14,272 nt of DNA from an uncultured Bacteroidia bacterium (GTDB lineage Bacteria > Bacteroidota > Bacteroidia > Bacteroidales > UBA932), in contig CACYEB010000237.1 of the NCBI GenBank assembly GCA_902773305.1, positions 1 to 14,272 of the forward strand, written 5' to 3'. The notes under the pieces were generated by a model that searched no databases, had not been told where the DNA came from, and saw only the letters and a list, made by a program, of their open reading frames with translations. The stretch's first letter is position 1, and each line of letters opens with the position of its first letter. Positions 1-5,927 of the stretch are shown here, piece after piece. Both the position numbers and the translations under genes were made by a program.

Positions 1-131
1 AGCATCCAGTAGATGGTGGGGGAGGTGGCCCGCCTGGCTTTCTCCGAGATAATCCACTGGACAATCATCCGGGCCGAAAATAGGCCCTGGGCCAGAATAC
101 CGAGCGTGTAAATCAGCCAGTTGCTGTTCAT
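1..131 (-). CDS. LAB_N-domain small membrane protein (partial, 3' end outside window)
   Basis: The first 43 codons are visible, starting at ATG 131-129. They read as a hydrophobic N-terminal helix (WLIYTLGILAQGLFSAR) followed by a segment with F-S-A-R, I-V-Q-W, S-E and a P-x-I-Y-W-M-L pattern. This is the hallmark of the lipid-A-disaccharide synthase N-terminal (LAB_N) domain, found in LpxB and, in many bacteria including Bacteroidota, as a stand-alone membrane protein of roughly 80-110 residues often encoded beside a family-2 glycosyltransferase. The role of the stand-alone form is poorly defined; a link to lipid or glycan handling is inferred from the family. The gene is separated from the upstream histone-like gene by that gene's terminator, so it probably has its own promoter: TATCTTCG, one mismatch from the -7 consensus, ends 9 bases before the start codon. 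The 3' end and any partner gene are outside the window. Confidence 0.72.
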   Translation of the reverse strand, partial: MNSNWLIYTLGILAQGLFSARMIVQWIISEKARRATSPTIYWM

Positions 132-140
132 AACAGTAGG

Positions 141-148
141 CGAAGATA
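141..148 (-). promoter_or_regulatory. Possible -7 element for the LAB_N gene
   Basis: Read on the minus strand this is TATCTTCG, one mismatch from the Bacteroidota -7 consensus TAnnTTTG. It lies 9 bases upstream of the LAB_N start codon and just after the terminator of the preceding gene. No clear -33 TTTG is seen. It fits the short-leader pattern of other genes here but is the weakest member. Confidence 0.3.
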
Positions 149-152
149 CGGC

Positions 153-189
153 AAAAAAAAGAATCGGTCAAACGCGTTGACCGATTCTT
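153..189 (-). terminator. Intrinsic terminator of the histone H1-like gene
   Basis: A perfect inverted repeat pairs 159-171 with 177-189 (13 bp including the flanking A/T pairs) around the 5-base loop ACGCG. On the minus strand the stem is followed directly by a run of Ts (complement of the A run 153-160). It lies 28 bases past the stop codon of the histone-like gene, which gives a textbook Rho-independent terminator and separates this gene from the LAB_N gene. Confidence 0.9.
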
Positions 190-217
190 ATGCCTTGAAT
201 AAGGTTATTGTCCAAAA

Positions 218-391
218 TTATTTGGCAGCCTCTACAGATGCTTTACGGAAGTCCTTCATAAGTTTGCTGATGTTGAGAGCGGCTTTGCGGGCGCGGGTAC
301 CTGCAGCTTTGTTGCCTTTCTCTACCTGGGCGGCAGCGTTCTTCTGGAACAATTCGATTTCAGCATTGATCTGTTCAACGAGTTTTTTCAT
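218..391 (-). CDS. Histone H1-like (Hc1 family) DNA-binding protein, 57 aa
   Basis: Start ATG 391-389, stop TAA 220-218. The protein is 57 residues, beginning MKKLVEQINAEI, with 10 Lys, 3 Arg and 12 Ala. An N-terminal amphipathic helix (about residues 1-24) is followed by a basic A/G/K/R segment (K-G-N-K-A-A-G-T-R-A-R-K, residues 25-36) and a second basic helix with KLMKDFRK. This matches the short histone H1-like proteins of Bacteroidota related to chlamydial Hc1, which bind and probably compact DNA; the function is inferred from the family. The gene stands alone: its own terminator lies downstream, and about 88 bases of AT-rich leader and promoter separate it from the S41 gene on the same strand. 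A small, highly expressed nucleoid protein would fit this monocistronic arrangement. Identification rests on sequence composition and recall of the family. Confidence 0.85.
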   Translation of the reverse strand: MKKLVEQINAEIELFQKNAAAQVEKGNKAAGTRARKAALNISKLMKDFRKASVEAAK

Positions 392-442
392 AATAATGAG
401 TAGTTATTTGGTTAATAATTAGATGTTTGTTTTTATTTTTCG

Positions 443-474
443 TGAAGTTATACCAATTTTCCAAAAAAACAAAA
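443..474 (-). promoter_or_regulatory. Candidate promoter of the histone H1-like gene
   Basis: On the minus strand a TTTTG (complement of 470-474) stands 19 bases from TAACTTCA (complement of 443-450), a degenerate form of the -7 consensus TAnnTTTG with two mismatches. The spacing matches the 19-21 bases usual for Bacteroidota. It would give an AT-rich, apparently unstructured leader of about 45-50 nt. The rest of 392-479 shows no other structure. Confidence 0.42.
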
Positions 475-479
475 TAAAT

Positions 480-2021
480 TTATAAAAAGTGGGGTTTTAC
501 GACATATCTGCCCCAATTTTCATTGGAATCTTCTTCACTTTTGAATATGACAGGTTTTCCGTTTGCGGATTTCGTCGATTGCCTGGTCTTGGGCTTGGGT
601 ACGGGAGGAAAGGCACCGTTGGCAACATCGTGGAGACAGGCGGCGATATTCATTTCGGTTGCGTCAAAATCGTGGTACAGGTCGTCGGGGTAGGTGACGT
701 CGGGAATAATGCCATCGTCAGGGATATGCTGCCCCTGACCATTGGAATTATAGAAGCAGATGGGCAGGAACACATATTTGAGCTTGCTATAGTCGCCCCT
801 GCTGTACTTGGCCCTTGCGGCGTTGTCGTTCGGATAGTAGAAGACGTACATACCGTTCGGCTTGCCGTATGTGGTATCGCCGACGTGCTTGAGGTTGGCC
901 AGGGGCTTGAGCCCGTTGAGGGACATCTCACTGGCAGATGCACTGCCGCGGCCGGTGATAAAATACAGCTGTTCGAATCCGGGCGAATCAGGGGTGCAGG
1001 CGAGCGTGATTTTACTTTCCTTAAGGTCTTCAATCGCTTTTGCCGGAGCCTGGACGGCGGTTGACTCGTTTTCGGAACTCATCTTGTCGTTGTGGATGCG
1101 GTTGACATACACCTTTCCGCGGGCACTTTCGGGGGCGAGGTAACTTACCAGCAGGTTGCTGGCGCGGGAGTCACCGCCGCCGTTGTAGCGAAGATCCACT
1201 ATAAGGGTTTTGACGTTGTTCTGCCCGAAATAGTCCATAGCCTCTGTGATGTCTTCGAGCATCGATTTGCCGCCGGCGTCATCGTCTGCCTTGAATGACA
1301 GATAATTGAAATAACCTACCGGTTGGGTGAGGCCCGGGTAGTCGTCTGACGTGAATATTTTCTTGACCAGGCAGGGACGGGTATTGAGGGTCTGGGCAGC
1401 CGCCACGCTCACCGTCAGAAGCTCTCCGTCGGGTTTCCTGAACTGGAATGTGTGGGGTTGGGCAGTGCTCGGGTTGCCCAGAAGTTCGTTGAGCTCATCC
1501 AAGTGGGGGTCAAGTTCGTTGAGGTAGTAATTCAGCACAGACTTGTTGTCCAGGGCCGTGAGCACGCATCCGCGGGTGATGCCTGCCTTGTCAAAGGGAG
1601 AACCGGGATATACGAATCTGACCACCACGTTGACGTCATCCTCGAAATATTTAGAAAGGTCCATACAGGGCTGCCCGAAACTGGCCCCGTAAGTGCCGCT
1701 TACAACCCCCGTCTCATCTGCGATGTACTCCTGGCCGTCCATCATCCAGCTCCACCGGTCTTTCGAATAAAGCAGGCTGTAGAAATAGCTTTCGATATCT
1801 GTCTTGTATGAGTAAGCCTTGTAGGGGACTTTGTCGTACCAGTAATAGTAATTGTCCATCAGCTCTTCTTTCAGATATTTCTGAGCCTTCTCCAGGGCCT
1901 GTCTCCGTACGGTTTCGGCGTATGTAGGCTCGTCCTCGCCGCCTTGAGGCTCTTTTTCGCACGATATTGTCAGAAGGGCTGCACAAAAAATGATAAGGAA
2001 TAATCTAGATAAATGTTTCAT
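480..2021 (-). CDS. S41 family (C-terminal processing) peptidase, lipoprotein
   Basis: The 513-residue product starts with a lipoprotein signal peptide ending LLTIS-C21; the following residues (EKEPQGGEDE) are acidic, which could favour surface display (inference). Residues 30-105 form the Tyr/Trp-rich helical N-terminal region common in Bacteroidota S41 lipoproteins (YYYWY, RWSWMM). Residues about 107-205 fit a PDZ domain (carboxylate-loop-like GASFG, then VVVRFVYPGSPFDKAGI). The S41 catalytic core follows: DLRYNGGG at 276-283, the nucleophile in GSASASE (Ser362, the middle Ser), and the general base Lys387 in TYGK, 25 residues later as in Prc. It should cleave unstructured peptides in the periplasm or at the surface; the substrate is unknown. 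Its start lies 3 bases after the stop of the divIC-like gene and no promoter element is visible there, so the two are probably cotranscribed. No intrinsic terminator is evident downstream. The polar C-terminal 40 residues are a family-variable tail. Confidence 0.94.
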   Translation of the reverse strand: MKHLSRLFLIIFCAALLTISCEKEPQGGEDEPTYAETVRRQALEKAQKYLKEELMDNYYYWYDKVPYKAYSYKTDIESYFYSLLYSKDRWSWMMDGQEYIADETGVVSGTYGASFGQPCMDLSKYFEDDVNVVVRFVYPGSPFDKAGITRGCVLTALDNKSVLNYYLNELDPHLDELNELLGNPSTAQPHTFQFRKPDGELLTVSVAAAQTLNTRPCLVKKIFTSDDYPGLTQPVGYFNYLSFKADDDAGGKSMLEDITEAMDYFGQNNVKTLIVDLRYNGGGDSRASNLLVSYLAPESARGKVYVNRIHNDKMSSENESTAVQAPAKAIEDLKESKITLACTPDSPGFEQLYFITGRGSASASEMSLNGLKPLANLKHVGDTTYGKPNGMYVFYYPNDNAARAKYSRGDYSKLKYVFLPICFYNSNGQGQHIPDDGIIPDVTYPDDLYHDFDATEMNIAACLHDVANGAFPPVPKPKTRQSTKSANGKPVIFKSEEDSNENWGRYVVKPHFL

Positions 2022-2024
2022 AAC

Positions 2025-2366
2025 CTATTCTTCGTTCTTTTCAACAATAAAGACATCTTCTCCATCTTCCAGAAAATAATAATTCTCGCGGGCAAACATC
2101 TCGAGGGTATCCTTGTTCGAGGTCAATTGCTTGATTCTTTCATCGGTGGACTTGATGGCCTGTCTGTAGTACATCTCCTGTTTCTTCTGCTTGCGGAGGG
2201 TGGACATACTCTCAAGCATCTGGTGCAGGCTGGTACGGCTGTTGAAGAGTATCAGCAAAACAAATACCAGAGTGGCGATGAAGTATTTATTGAGCACGAT
2301 GCGCAGCCACGGATGCCTGCCTTTAAGCTCCGAAATCTTCTCGCCCGCCTTGGTAAGTATTGACAT
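2025..2366 (-). CDS. Septum formation initiator (DivIC/FtsB-like) protein
   Basis: With ATG 2366-2364 as start the protein has 113 residues. A longer reading from a TTG 9 bases upstream would sit inside the -7 promoter element and is disfavoured. The order is a short basic cytoplasmic N-terminus (KAGEKISELKGRHPWLR), one transmembrane helix (about FIATLVFVLLILF), then a periplasmic coiled coil rich in K/R/Q/E (LRKQKKQEMYYRQAIKSTDERIKQLTSNKDTLE) and a short C-terminal part with FARENYYFLEDGEDVFIVE. The A-R-E-x-Y-x-x-x-x-x-G-E-x-V-F pattern after the coiled coil is the signature of DivIC/FtsB. In the divisome this protein bridges FtsL and FtsQ and helps activate septal wall synthesis. The gene is first of a two-gene unit with the S41 peptidase and is divergent from the CPBP operon. 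The DivIC versus FtsB label is uncertain. Confidence 0.86.
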   Translation of the reverse strand: MSILTKAGEKISELKGRHPWLRIVLNKYFIATLVFVLLILFNSRTSLHQMLESMSTLRKQKKQEMYYRQAIKSTDERIKQLTSNKDTLEMFARENYYFLEDGEDVFIVEKNEE

Positions 2367-2389
2367 AGTACGCAAAATTATTAAATTTG
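2360..2389 (+). promoter_or_regulatory. Promoter of the CPBP-manA-Hsp15 operon
   Basis: A -33-type TTG at 2360-2362 is followed 19 bases later by TAAATTTG at 2382-2389, an exact match to the Bacteroidota -7 consensus TAnnTTTG. The CPBP start codon lies 19 bases further on, giving a short leader. The -33 element overlaps the start region of the divergent divIC-like gene. Confidence 0.55.
2373..2380 (-). promoter_or_regulatory. -7 element of the divIC-like gene
   Basis: On the minus strand this reads TAATTTTG, an exact TAnnTTTG match ending 6 bases before the ATG at 2366. It lies back to back with the divergent -7 element at 2382-2389. No good -33 element is seen at the usual distance. The geometry predicts a leaderless or nearly leaderless transcript. 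Confidence 0.45.
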
Positions 2390-2408
2390 AAACAAAATAG
2401 TACTACCA

Positions 2409-3266
2409 ATGGATTTTTATTTGCCCGACTGGGCCAGGAGTCTCCTGCTCGTCGCGATTTTTTTCTTGGGGTCGCTTATCGCTGCGGCCGTTACCCTGGC
2501 CGGCATCAATTCCACTTCGCTGGTATATGCCGTGAGCATGGCTTTCCCCCTTGCATGGGCCTGGTTCGCGTCCCGCCGCAACCAAAGGCTCGGTATGGGT
2601 TTTGTCCCGGTCCACGAGCCCCGCACCGGCCGTTTCAAGAGTATGGTGCCGGTGATGCTGCTGGTTTTTTTCGTCACCCCTTTCCTGGGCGTACTTCTGG
2701 AACCGCTGAGCAATCTTTTCCCAATGTCGGAGTTGATGGAGGAGGCCTTCAAGCGGATGTTTGACACCTCCCGTCCTGTGGATATGGTGTTGTCGACGGT
2801 AATCCTGGCTCCCCTGTGCGAGGAGATGCTCTGCCGGGGCGTCATCTGCCGCGGCCTGCTTTCCAACGGCAAACCGTGGTTCGCCATCATCTTCTCCGCC
2901 TTTCTGTTCGCCCTTCTGCACGGCAATCTGCAGCAGGGCACGGTGGCCTTCGGGCTGGGCATCTTTATGGGTTGGGTGTACTTCAAAACCCACAGTCTCT
3001 GGTGCACCATCGCCATCCATTTTGCCAACAACGCGCTCTCTCAGGTGATGGCATTCATATTTCCCGATATGCCCATTACGGCTACATATGCCAGTATCCT
3101 ACCCCACGACTGGTACATTGCGCTGCTTGTTGCCAGCGTAGTCATCGTGGCGGCTGTTATTTATATCATCTATAAGAATTACAAAAATGACGAAAGCATT
3201 ATATCCTTTAAAGTTCGCCCCGCTGCAAGTGGAGAAGCGCTGGGGCGGGAATGCCCTGAAGAATAA
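2409..3266 (+). CDS. CPBP family intramembrane glutamic endopeptidase
   Basis: The 285-residue polytopic membrane protein carries the three conserved CPBP (Abi/Rce1-like) motifs in order: EExxxR at E138-E139...R143 (CEEMLCRG), FxxxH at F167...H171 (FALLHGN) and HxxxN at H204...N208 (HFANN). Hydrophobic segments fall near residues 9-31, 36-53, 78-97, 125-137, 157-171, 176-192, 196-219 and 235-256. Rce1-type members cleave peptides inside the membrane with a glutamate-activated water; bacterial CPBP proteins act in bacteriocin immunity, signalling or protein maturation, and the substrate here is unknown. It is the first gene of an operon with manA and the S4-domain gene. Its last 26 or so codons overlap the start of manA in another frame by 80 bases, an unusually long overlap. 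The tail after the last helix (YKNDESIISFKVRPAASG...) is hydrophilic and may be an extension specific to this lineage. Confidence 0.92.
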   Translation: MDFYLPDWARSLLLVAIFFLGSLIAAAVTLAGINSTSLVYAVSMAFPLAWAWFASRRNQRLGMGFVPVHEPRTGRFKSMVPVMLLVFFVTPFLGVLLEPLSNLFPMSELMEEAFKRMFDTSRPVDMVLSTVILAPLCEEMLCRGVICRGLLSNGKPWFAIIFSAFLFALLHGNLQQGTVAFGLGIFMGWVYFKTHSLWCTIAIHFANNALSQVMAFIFPDMPITATYASILPHDWYIALLVASVVIVAAVIYIIYKNYKNDESIISFKVRPAASGEALGRECPEE

Positions 3267-4233
3267 ACTTGGCAAGAAGGCCGCCCCCAGCCAGGAAGAT
3301 GACGGCGTCAATCTCGAGAGCATAGGCGAATCCTTCGAGCTGTATGAGTTCGGCGAGGACCACAGTTCCGTGATTACAAATGGTTTCCTGAAGGATAACG
3401 ACCTTTTCTCGATATTGGAGACCTACCTCGGTGACCTTGTGGGAGACAACATTTATGAGTATTTCGGCAATCAATTCCCCCTGCTCGTCAAATATCTGAA
3501 CGTGGAGGGACGCCTTTCGGTGCAGGTGCACCCCACCGACCAGATTGCGGCGGAGCGCTACGACTGCCTGGGCAAGAACGAGTTCTGGTATGTAGTGGAT
3601 GCCAAGCCCGATGCCCGCGTCTATATGGGCCTGAACCGCGACACCACTGCGGCCGAATTCTATGCCAAGTGCAAGGACGGCACCATCACCGATATCCTGA
3701 ATATTTACCGGCCGAAGCCGGGTGACTGCTTCTACATCAAGGCTGGTACCGTACACGCGGCGGAAGGCGGCATTGTGATAGCCGAGATTCAGGAGAACAG
3801 CGATGCGACGCTGCGCCTGTATGACTGGGGCTTCGAGAACAATCCCGCCACAAGGCGCGCCATCCATCTGGACGAGGCCATCGACTGCATAGACTACGAA
3901 AAATACAAGGCTGCGGAACTTTTCCGCCCCGCCGCTATGGCCAGAGGAGTCGTGTGCGACTGCAAGTGGTTTACCATAAGTGTGCTGCCGCTCACTTCGA
4001 AGTATGAGTCGGACAGCGACAACTTTAACAGCTGCATCATTTATATGTGCACAGCCGGTGCCGCGACCCTCACCTGGGATGGCGGCAGCGAGGAGATATC
4101 GGCCGGCGACACCATACTGATTCCCGCAGCTATGGGAGCCTACAGTTTTACCCCCAAGAGTGAGGGAACGTCCCTTATGGAGACATATATCCGCAAGATG
4201 GAAGAGGACAAAGACGAATATCTTGAGAAATAA
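3187..4233 (+). CDS. manA: Mannose-6-phosphate isomerase, class I
   Basis: The enzyme interconverts mannose-6-phosphate and fructose-6-phosphate in the cytoplasm, feeding mannose into glycolysis or supplying GDP-sugar precursors for envelope glycans. The 348-residue protein is a cupin-type PMI of the short form. Visible motifs: SVQVHPTD with zinc ligands Gln113 and His115, Glu132 in GKNEFWYV, His190 in IKAGTVHAAEGG, and the catalytic-arginine segment SDATLRLYDW (Arg210). The C-terminal cupin domain runs from about 255 to 337. The start at ATG 3187 is supported by the early motif YPLKFAPLQVEKRWGG, typical of PMI N-termini. That start lies inside the 3' end of the CPBP gene, suggesting translational coupling. 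Two bases separate its stop from the next gene. No promoter element is seen in front of it, so it depends on the CPBP promoter. Confidence 0.94.
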   Translation: MTKALYPLKFAPLQVEKRWGGNALKNKLGKKAAPSQEDDGVNLESIGESFELYEFGEDHSSVITNGFLKDNDLFSILETYLGDLVGDNIYEYFGNQFPLLVKYLNVEGRLSVQVHPTDQIAAERYDCLGKNEFWYVVDAKPDARVYMGLNRDTTAAEFYAKCKDGTITDILNIYRPKPGDCFYIKAGTVHAAEGGIVIAEIQENSDATLRLYDWGFENNPATRRAIHLDEAIDCIDYEKYKAAELFRPAAMARGVVCDCKWFTISVLPLTSKYESDSDNFNSCIIYMCTAGAATLTWDGGSEEISAGDTILIPAAMGAYSFTPKSEGTSLMETYIRKMEEDKDEYLEK

Positions 4234-4235
4234 TT

Positions 4236-4643
4236 ATGGCTGATTCTACAAGATTGGACAAATTCCTGTGGTCGATCCGGGTATTCAAAACCCGCAGCGA
4301 TGCCACCGATGCCTGCCGGGGAGGCAAGGTTACGGTGGGCGGCACCGATGCCAAACCTTCGCGCGAGATCAAGGCGGGCGACGTCATACAGGTGCGCAAA
4401 GGGCCTGTGCAGTACAAGTACAAGGTCTTGCAGCCCATTGACAGACGCCAGGGGGCGGCTTTGGTGAGCCGGTATGCAGAGAATCTCACGCCCGAGAGCG
4501 AACTGTCCAAGTTGCACGCCCCTCACGAATCTTTCTTTGTGACGCGTGACCGGGGTGCAGGTCGTCCTACAAAAAAAGAGCGCCGTCAGATGGACACTCT
4601 TTATTCTGCTTTGGAAGAAGAGTTTTCTTCCGAAGATTTCTGA
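4236..4643 (+). CDS. RNA-binding S4 domain protein, Hsp15-like
   Basis: The 135-residue protein opens with an S4 domain (residues about 5-65): RLDKFLWSIRVFKTRSDA, then CRGGKVTVGG and KPSREIKAGDVI. This is the pattern of Hsp15/HslR, which binds 50S subunits carrying stalled nascent chains and helps ribosome rescue. The stand-alone domain with a basic Lys/Arg tail (GRPTKKERRQ near 110-119) fits that family; the function is inferred. The gene is the last of the CPBP-manA operon, 2 bases after manA. Its last 43 bases overlap the 3' end of pth on the opposite strand, so both proteins have Glu/Ser-rich C-termini. The neighbour across that overlap, Pth, recycles peptidyl-tRNA, a related stalled-translation task, although the two are transcribed towards each other. 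No strong terminator for this strand was found. Confidence 0.86.
   Translation: MADSTRLDKFLWSIRVFKTRSDATDACRGGKVTVGGTDAKPSREIKAGDVIQVRKGPVQYKYKVLQPIDRRQGAALVSRYAENLTPESELSKLHAPHESFFVTRDRGAGRPTKKERRQMDTLYSALEEEFSSEDF
4571..4602 (-). terminator. Possible intrinsic terminator of the L25-pth unit
   Basis: On the minus strand AAAGAG (complement of 4597-4602) pairs with CTCTTT (complement of 4575-4580), with an inner GTC/GAC helix. The stem is followed by more Ts (complement of 4571-4574). It begins at the pth stop codon and lies entirely within the coding sequence of the convergent Hsp15-like gene. The short AU-rich outer stem makes it weak. Confidence 0.4.
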
Positions 4644-5218
4644 GGCGGTTGCAACCGGTTGAACCGGGTCATAGCCCGGTCTGGCCCTTCAAGCACGAAG
4701 CATTTGATGGCTTCGACTGCAGAAGAAAGAACATCCGGAAGGATGCGTTTTTCTTCCAGAAGCAATTCGCTGAGCACGAAGTCTATCTGGCCCCCCGGTG
4801 CGAATCCGTTGCCGATGCCCAGTCTGAGACGGGCATATTGATTGGTAATCAGGTGATAATCGATGCTTTTGAGGCCGTTGTGGCCGCCGTCGCTGCCGCT
4901 CTTCCTCAGCCTCAGGGCCCCGAAGGGAAGGGCCAGGTCATCTACCACAACCAGCAGATTCTCGGGAGCGATGTTCAGCTTGTGGAACCAGAAGGCAACC
5001 GCCTTGCCGCTGAGATTCATATAGGTGGAAGGCTTGAGAAGATGCAGCGTGTTCCCTTTAAGCCGTATCTGGGCGGTATCTCCGTACCTCTCGGTAGAAA
5101 AAACGACATTGGATGCCGCAGCAAGGGCATCCAATGTCATAAATCCCATATTGTGCCGTGTGGCTGCATACTCAGGGCCTATGTTGCCAAGACCTACTAT
5201 GAGATAAGAAGCAGCCAT
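4601..5218 (-). CDS. pth: Peptidyl-tRNA hydrolase
   Basis: Pth releases tRNA from prematurely dissociated peptidyl-tRNA in the cytoplasm. The 205-residue length is close to the usual 190-200. All key residues are present: the N-terminal LIVGLGNIGPEY-TRHN motif with catalytic His22, Asn68 in STYMNLSG, Asp93 in VVVDDLALP, and Asn114 in GSDGGHNG; the last three have the same numbers as in the E. coli enzyme. The C-terminal tail is Glu/Ser/Lys rich and overlaps the convergent Hsp15-like gene by 43 bases. It follows the L25 gene by 21 bases, the common rplY-pth arrangement. A -7-like element sits between them, so pth may also have its own transcript. Start ATG 5218-5216 places the GLGN motif at residue 9, as expected. 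Confidence 0.97.
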   Translation of the reverse strand: MAASYLIVGLGNIGPEYAATRHNMGFMTLDALAAASNVVFSTERYGDTAQIRLKGNTLHLLKPSTYMNLSGKAVAFWFHKLNIAPENLLVVVDDLALPFGALRLRKSGSDGGHNGLKSIDYHLITNQYARLRLGIGNGFAPGGQIDFVLSELLLEEKRILPDVLSSAVEAIKCFVLEGPDRAMTRFNRLQPPQKSSEENSSSKAE

Positions 5219-5222
5219 CGCA

Positions 5223-5230
5223 CAAAGCTA
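5223..5230 (-). promoter_or_regulatory. -7 element upstream of pth
   Basis: The minus strand reads TAGCTTTG, an exact TAnnTTTG match, ending 4 bases before the pth start codon and lying within the 21-base gap after the L25 gene. No -33 element is obvious at 19-21 bases. If active it would give a leaderless pth transcript in addition to readthrough from L25. Confidence 0.35.
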
Positions 5231-5239
5231 TAGAAGTGA

Positions 5240-5836
5240 CTACTCCTGGGCAGCTTCCTGAGTGGCCTCGCCCTCTGCAGCAGCTACCGCGTTGCGGGTA
5301 GAGAGGCAGGAGACGATGATGGTGGCCTTGGGGTTGACTATAGAGATATTGTCGAACTTGAGGTCACCGGCAGTGATGCGCTTGCCGATTGCAAGGGGAG
5401 TTACGTCAACGGTAAGGTCATCGGGAAGATTTTCGAGGATACCGCATATTTTCAGTTTGCGACGGCTCACCTGGAGCTTGCCGCCGGCCTTTACGCCTGC
5501 AGAGTTGCCGGTGATAATAACGGGAACCTCTACGGTAACGGGCTTCTTTCCGTCAACTGCCAGGAAATCTGCGTGGAGAGCACGGTCGCTGACGGGATGA
5601 TACTGAACGGCGTGAAGCAGTGCAGTGAATTTCTGTCCGTCGACGTCGAGGTCTACGATGTGGCAGTAAGGAGTATCGGTGAGGGCCTTGAGGGCCTTCT
5701 CATCAACAGAGAAAGAAGTGTTTTCAACGCCGTTGCCATAAACTACGCAGGGGACTTTGCCCTCTTTGCGGATTTCGCGCACGTCGGCTTTGCGGCCTGT
5801 GGTTCTCTTGGAACCGGAGATTGTCAGATGTTTCAT
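5240..5836 (-). CDS. rplY: 50S ribosomal protein L25 (TL5/Ctc form)
   Basis: L25 binds 5S rRNA in the central protuberance of the large subunit. With ATG 5836-5834 the protein has 198 residues; a TTG one codon upstream is possible but unlikely. The N-terminal 5S-binding domain (about 1-92) shows the family pattern GRKADVREIRKEGKVPCVVYG and the segment HAVQYHPVSDRALHADFLAV. The second, TL5-type beta domain (about 95-180) contains KPVTVEVPVIITGNSAGVKAGG and LPDDLTVDVTPLAIG. This two-domain form is the Ctc general-stress type. The last 18 residues are Ala/Glu/Gln rich (AVAAAEGEATQEAAQE) and probably disordered. It heads the unit with pth and is preceded by a structured leader and a good -7 element, consistent with strong and possibly regulated expression. 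Confidence 0.96.
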   Translation of the reverse strand: MKHLTISGSKRTTGRKADVREIRKEGKVPCVVYGNGVENTSFSVDEKALKALTDTPYCHIVDLDVDGQKFTALLHAVQYHPVSDRALHADFLAVDGKKPVTVEVPVIITGNSAGVKAGGKLQVSRRKLKICGILENLPDDLTVDVTPLAIGKRITAGDLKFDNISIVNPKATIIVSCLSTRNAVAAAEGEATQEAAQE

Positions 5837-5925
5837 CAATGTTTGTTTTAAAATGTGTTACTCAGCCTGCGCACCGGGCACAGGCCCCATTGCACCAAAA
5901 TGCCCTCGGCATTTTCTAACGGGGC
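5837..5925 (-). promoter_or_regulatory. Structured 5' leader of the L25-pth unit
   Basis: Between the -7 element and the L25 start codon lies a leader of about 87 nt with clear secondary structure on the minus strand. Hairpin A is a perfect 8-bp stem, AAAATGCC/GGCATTTT, with a 3-base loop (5897-5915). Hairpin B is an 8-bp GC-rich stem with one G-U pair and a 5-base loop (5865-5885). An outer GCCCC/GGGGC pairing (5921-5925 with 5884-5888) would enclose hairpin A and compete with the base of hairpin B. Autoregulation of L25 through this leader is an inference; I do not recognise it as a named RNA family. An alternative is that hairpin A is a weak terminator for the upstream C11 gene, but only four Ts follow it. 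Confidence 0.45.
5862..5912 (-). CDS. Possible 16-aa cysteine-rich leader peptide upstream of L25
   Basis: An ATG in hairpin A (5912-5910) opens a 16-codon frame, MPRAFWCNGACARCAG, ending at TGA 5864-5862 just past hairpin B and 25 bases before the L25 ATG. It contains three cysteines and one tryptophan, and its codons cover both hairpins, the geometry expected of a leader peptide whose translation changes RNA folding. There is no visible ribosome-binding site and the frame is short enough to occur by chance, so expression is unproven. Confidence 0.3.
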   Translation of the reverse strand: MPRAFWCNGACARCAG

Positions 5926-5927
5926 TG

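Noticed and set aside
489..1064. Long open frame on the plus strand inside the S41 gene
   Set aside because: Antisense to a gene with an intact catalytic dyad, domain order and lipobox; its translation shows no recognisable family pattern, so it is a shadow of GC-rich codon use.
2367..2375. TTG start giving a 3-residue longer DivIC-like protein
   Set aside because: The TTG is part of the TAATTTTG promoter element, and the ATG at 2366 is a standard start with the right geometry.
2403..3031. Open frames of about 205 codons on the minus strand across the CPBP gene
   Set aside because: The CPBP motifs, membrane segments and promoter support the plus strand; the antisense products have no membrane or domain pattern.
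4663..4680. Hairpin ACCGGG/CCCGGT just past the Hsp15-like stop, possible plus-strand terminator
   Set aside because: Only a 6-bp stem with a 6-base loop, no T tract after it, and it lies within pth coding sequence.
5897..5915. Hairpin A as an intrinsic terminator of the C11 gene
   Set aside because: Only four Ts follow the stem on the minus strand, and an exact -7 element lies upstream of it, so it more likely belongs to the L25 leader. Not fully excluded.
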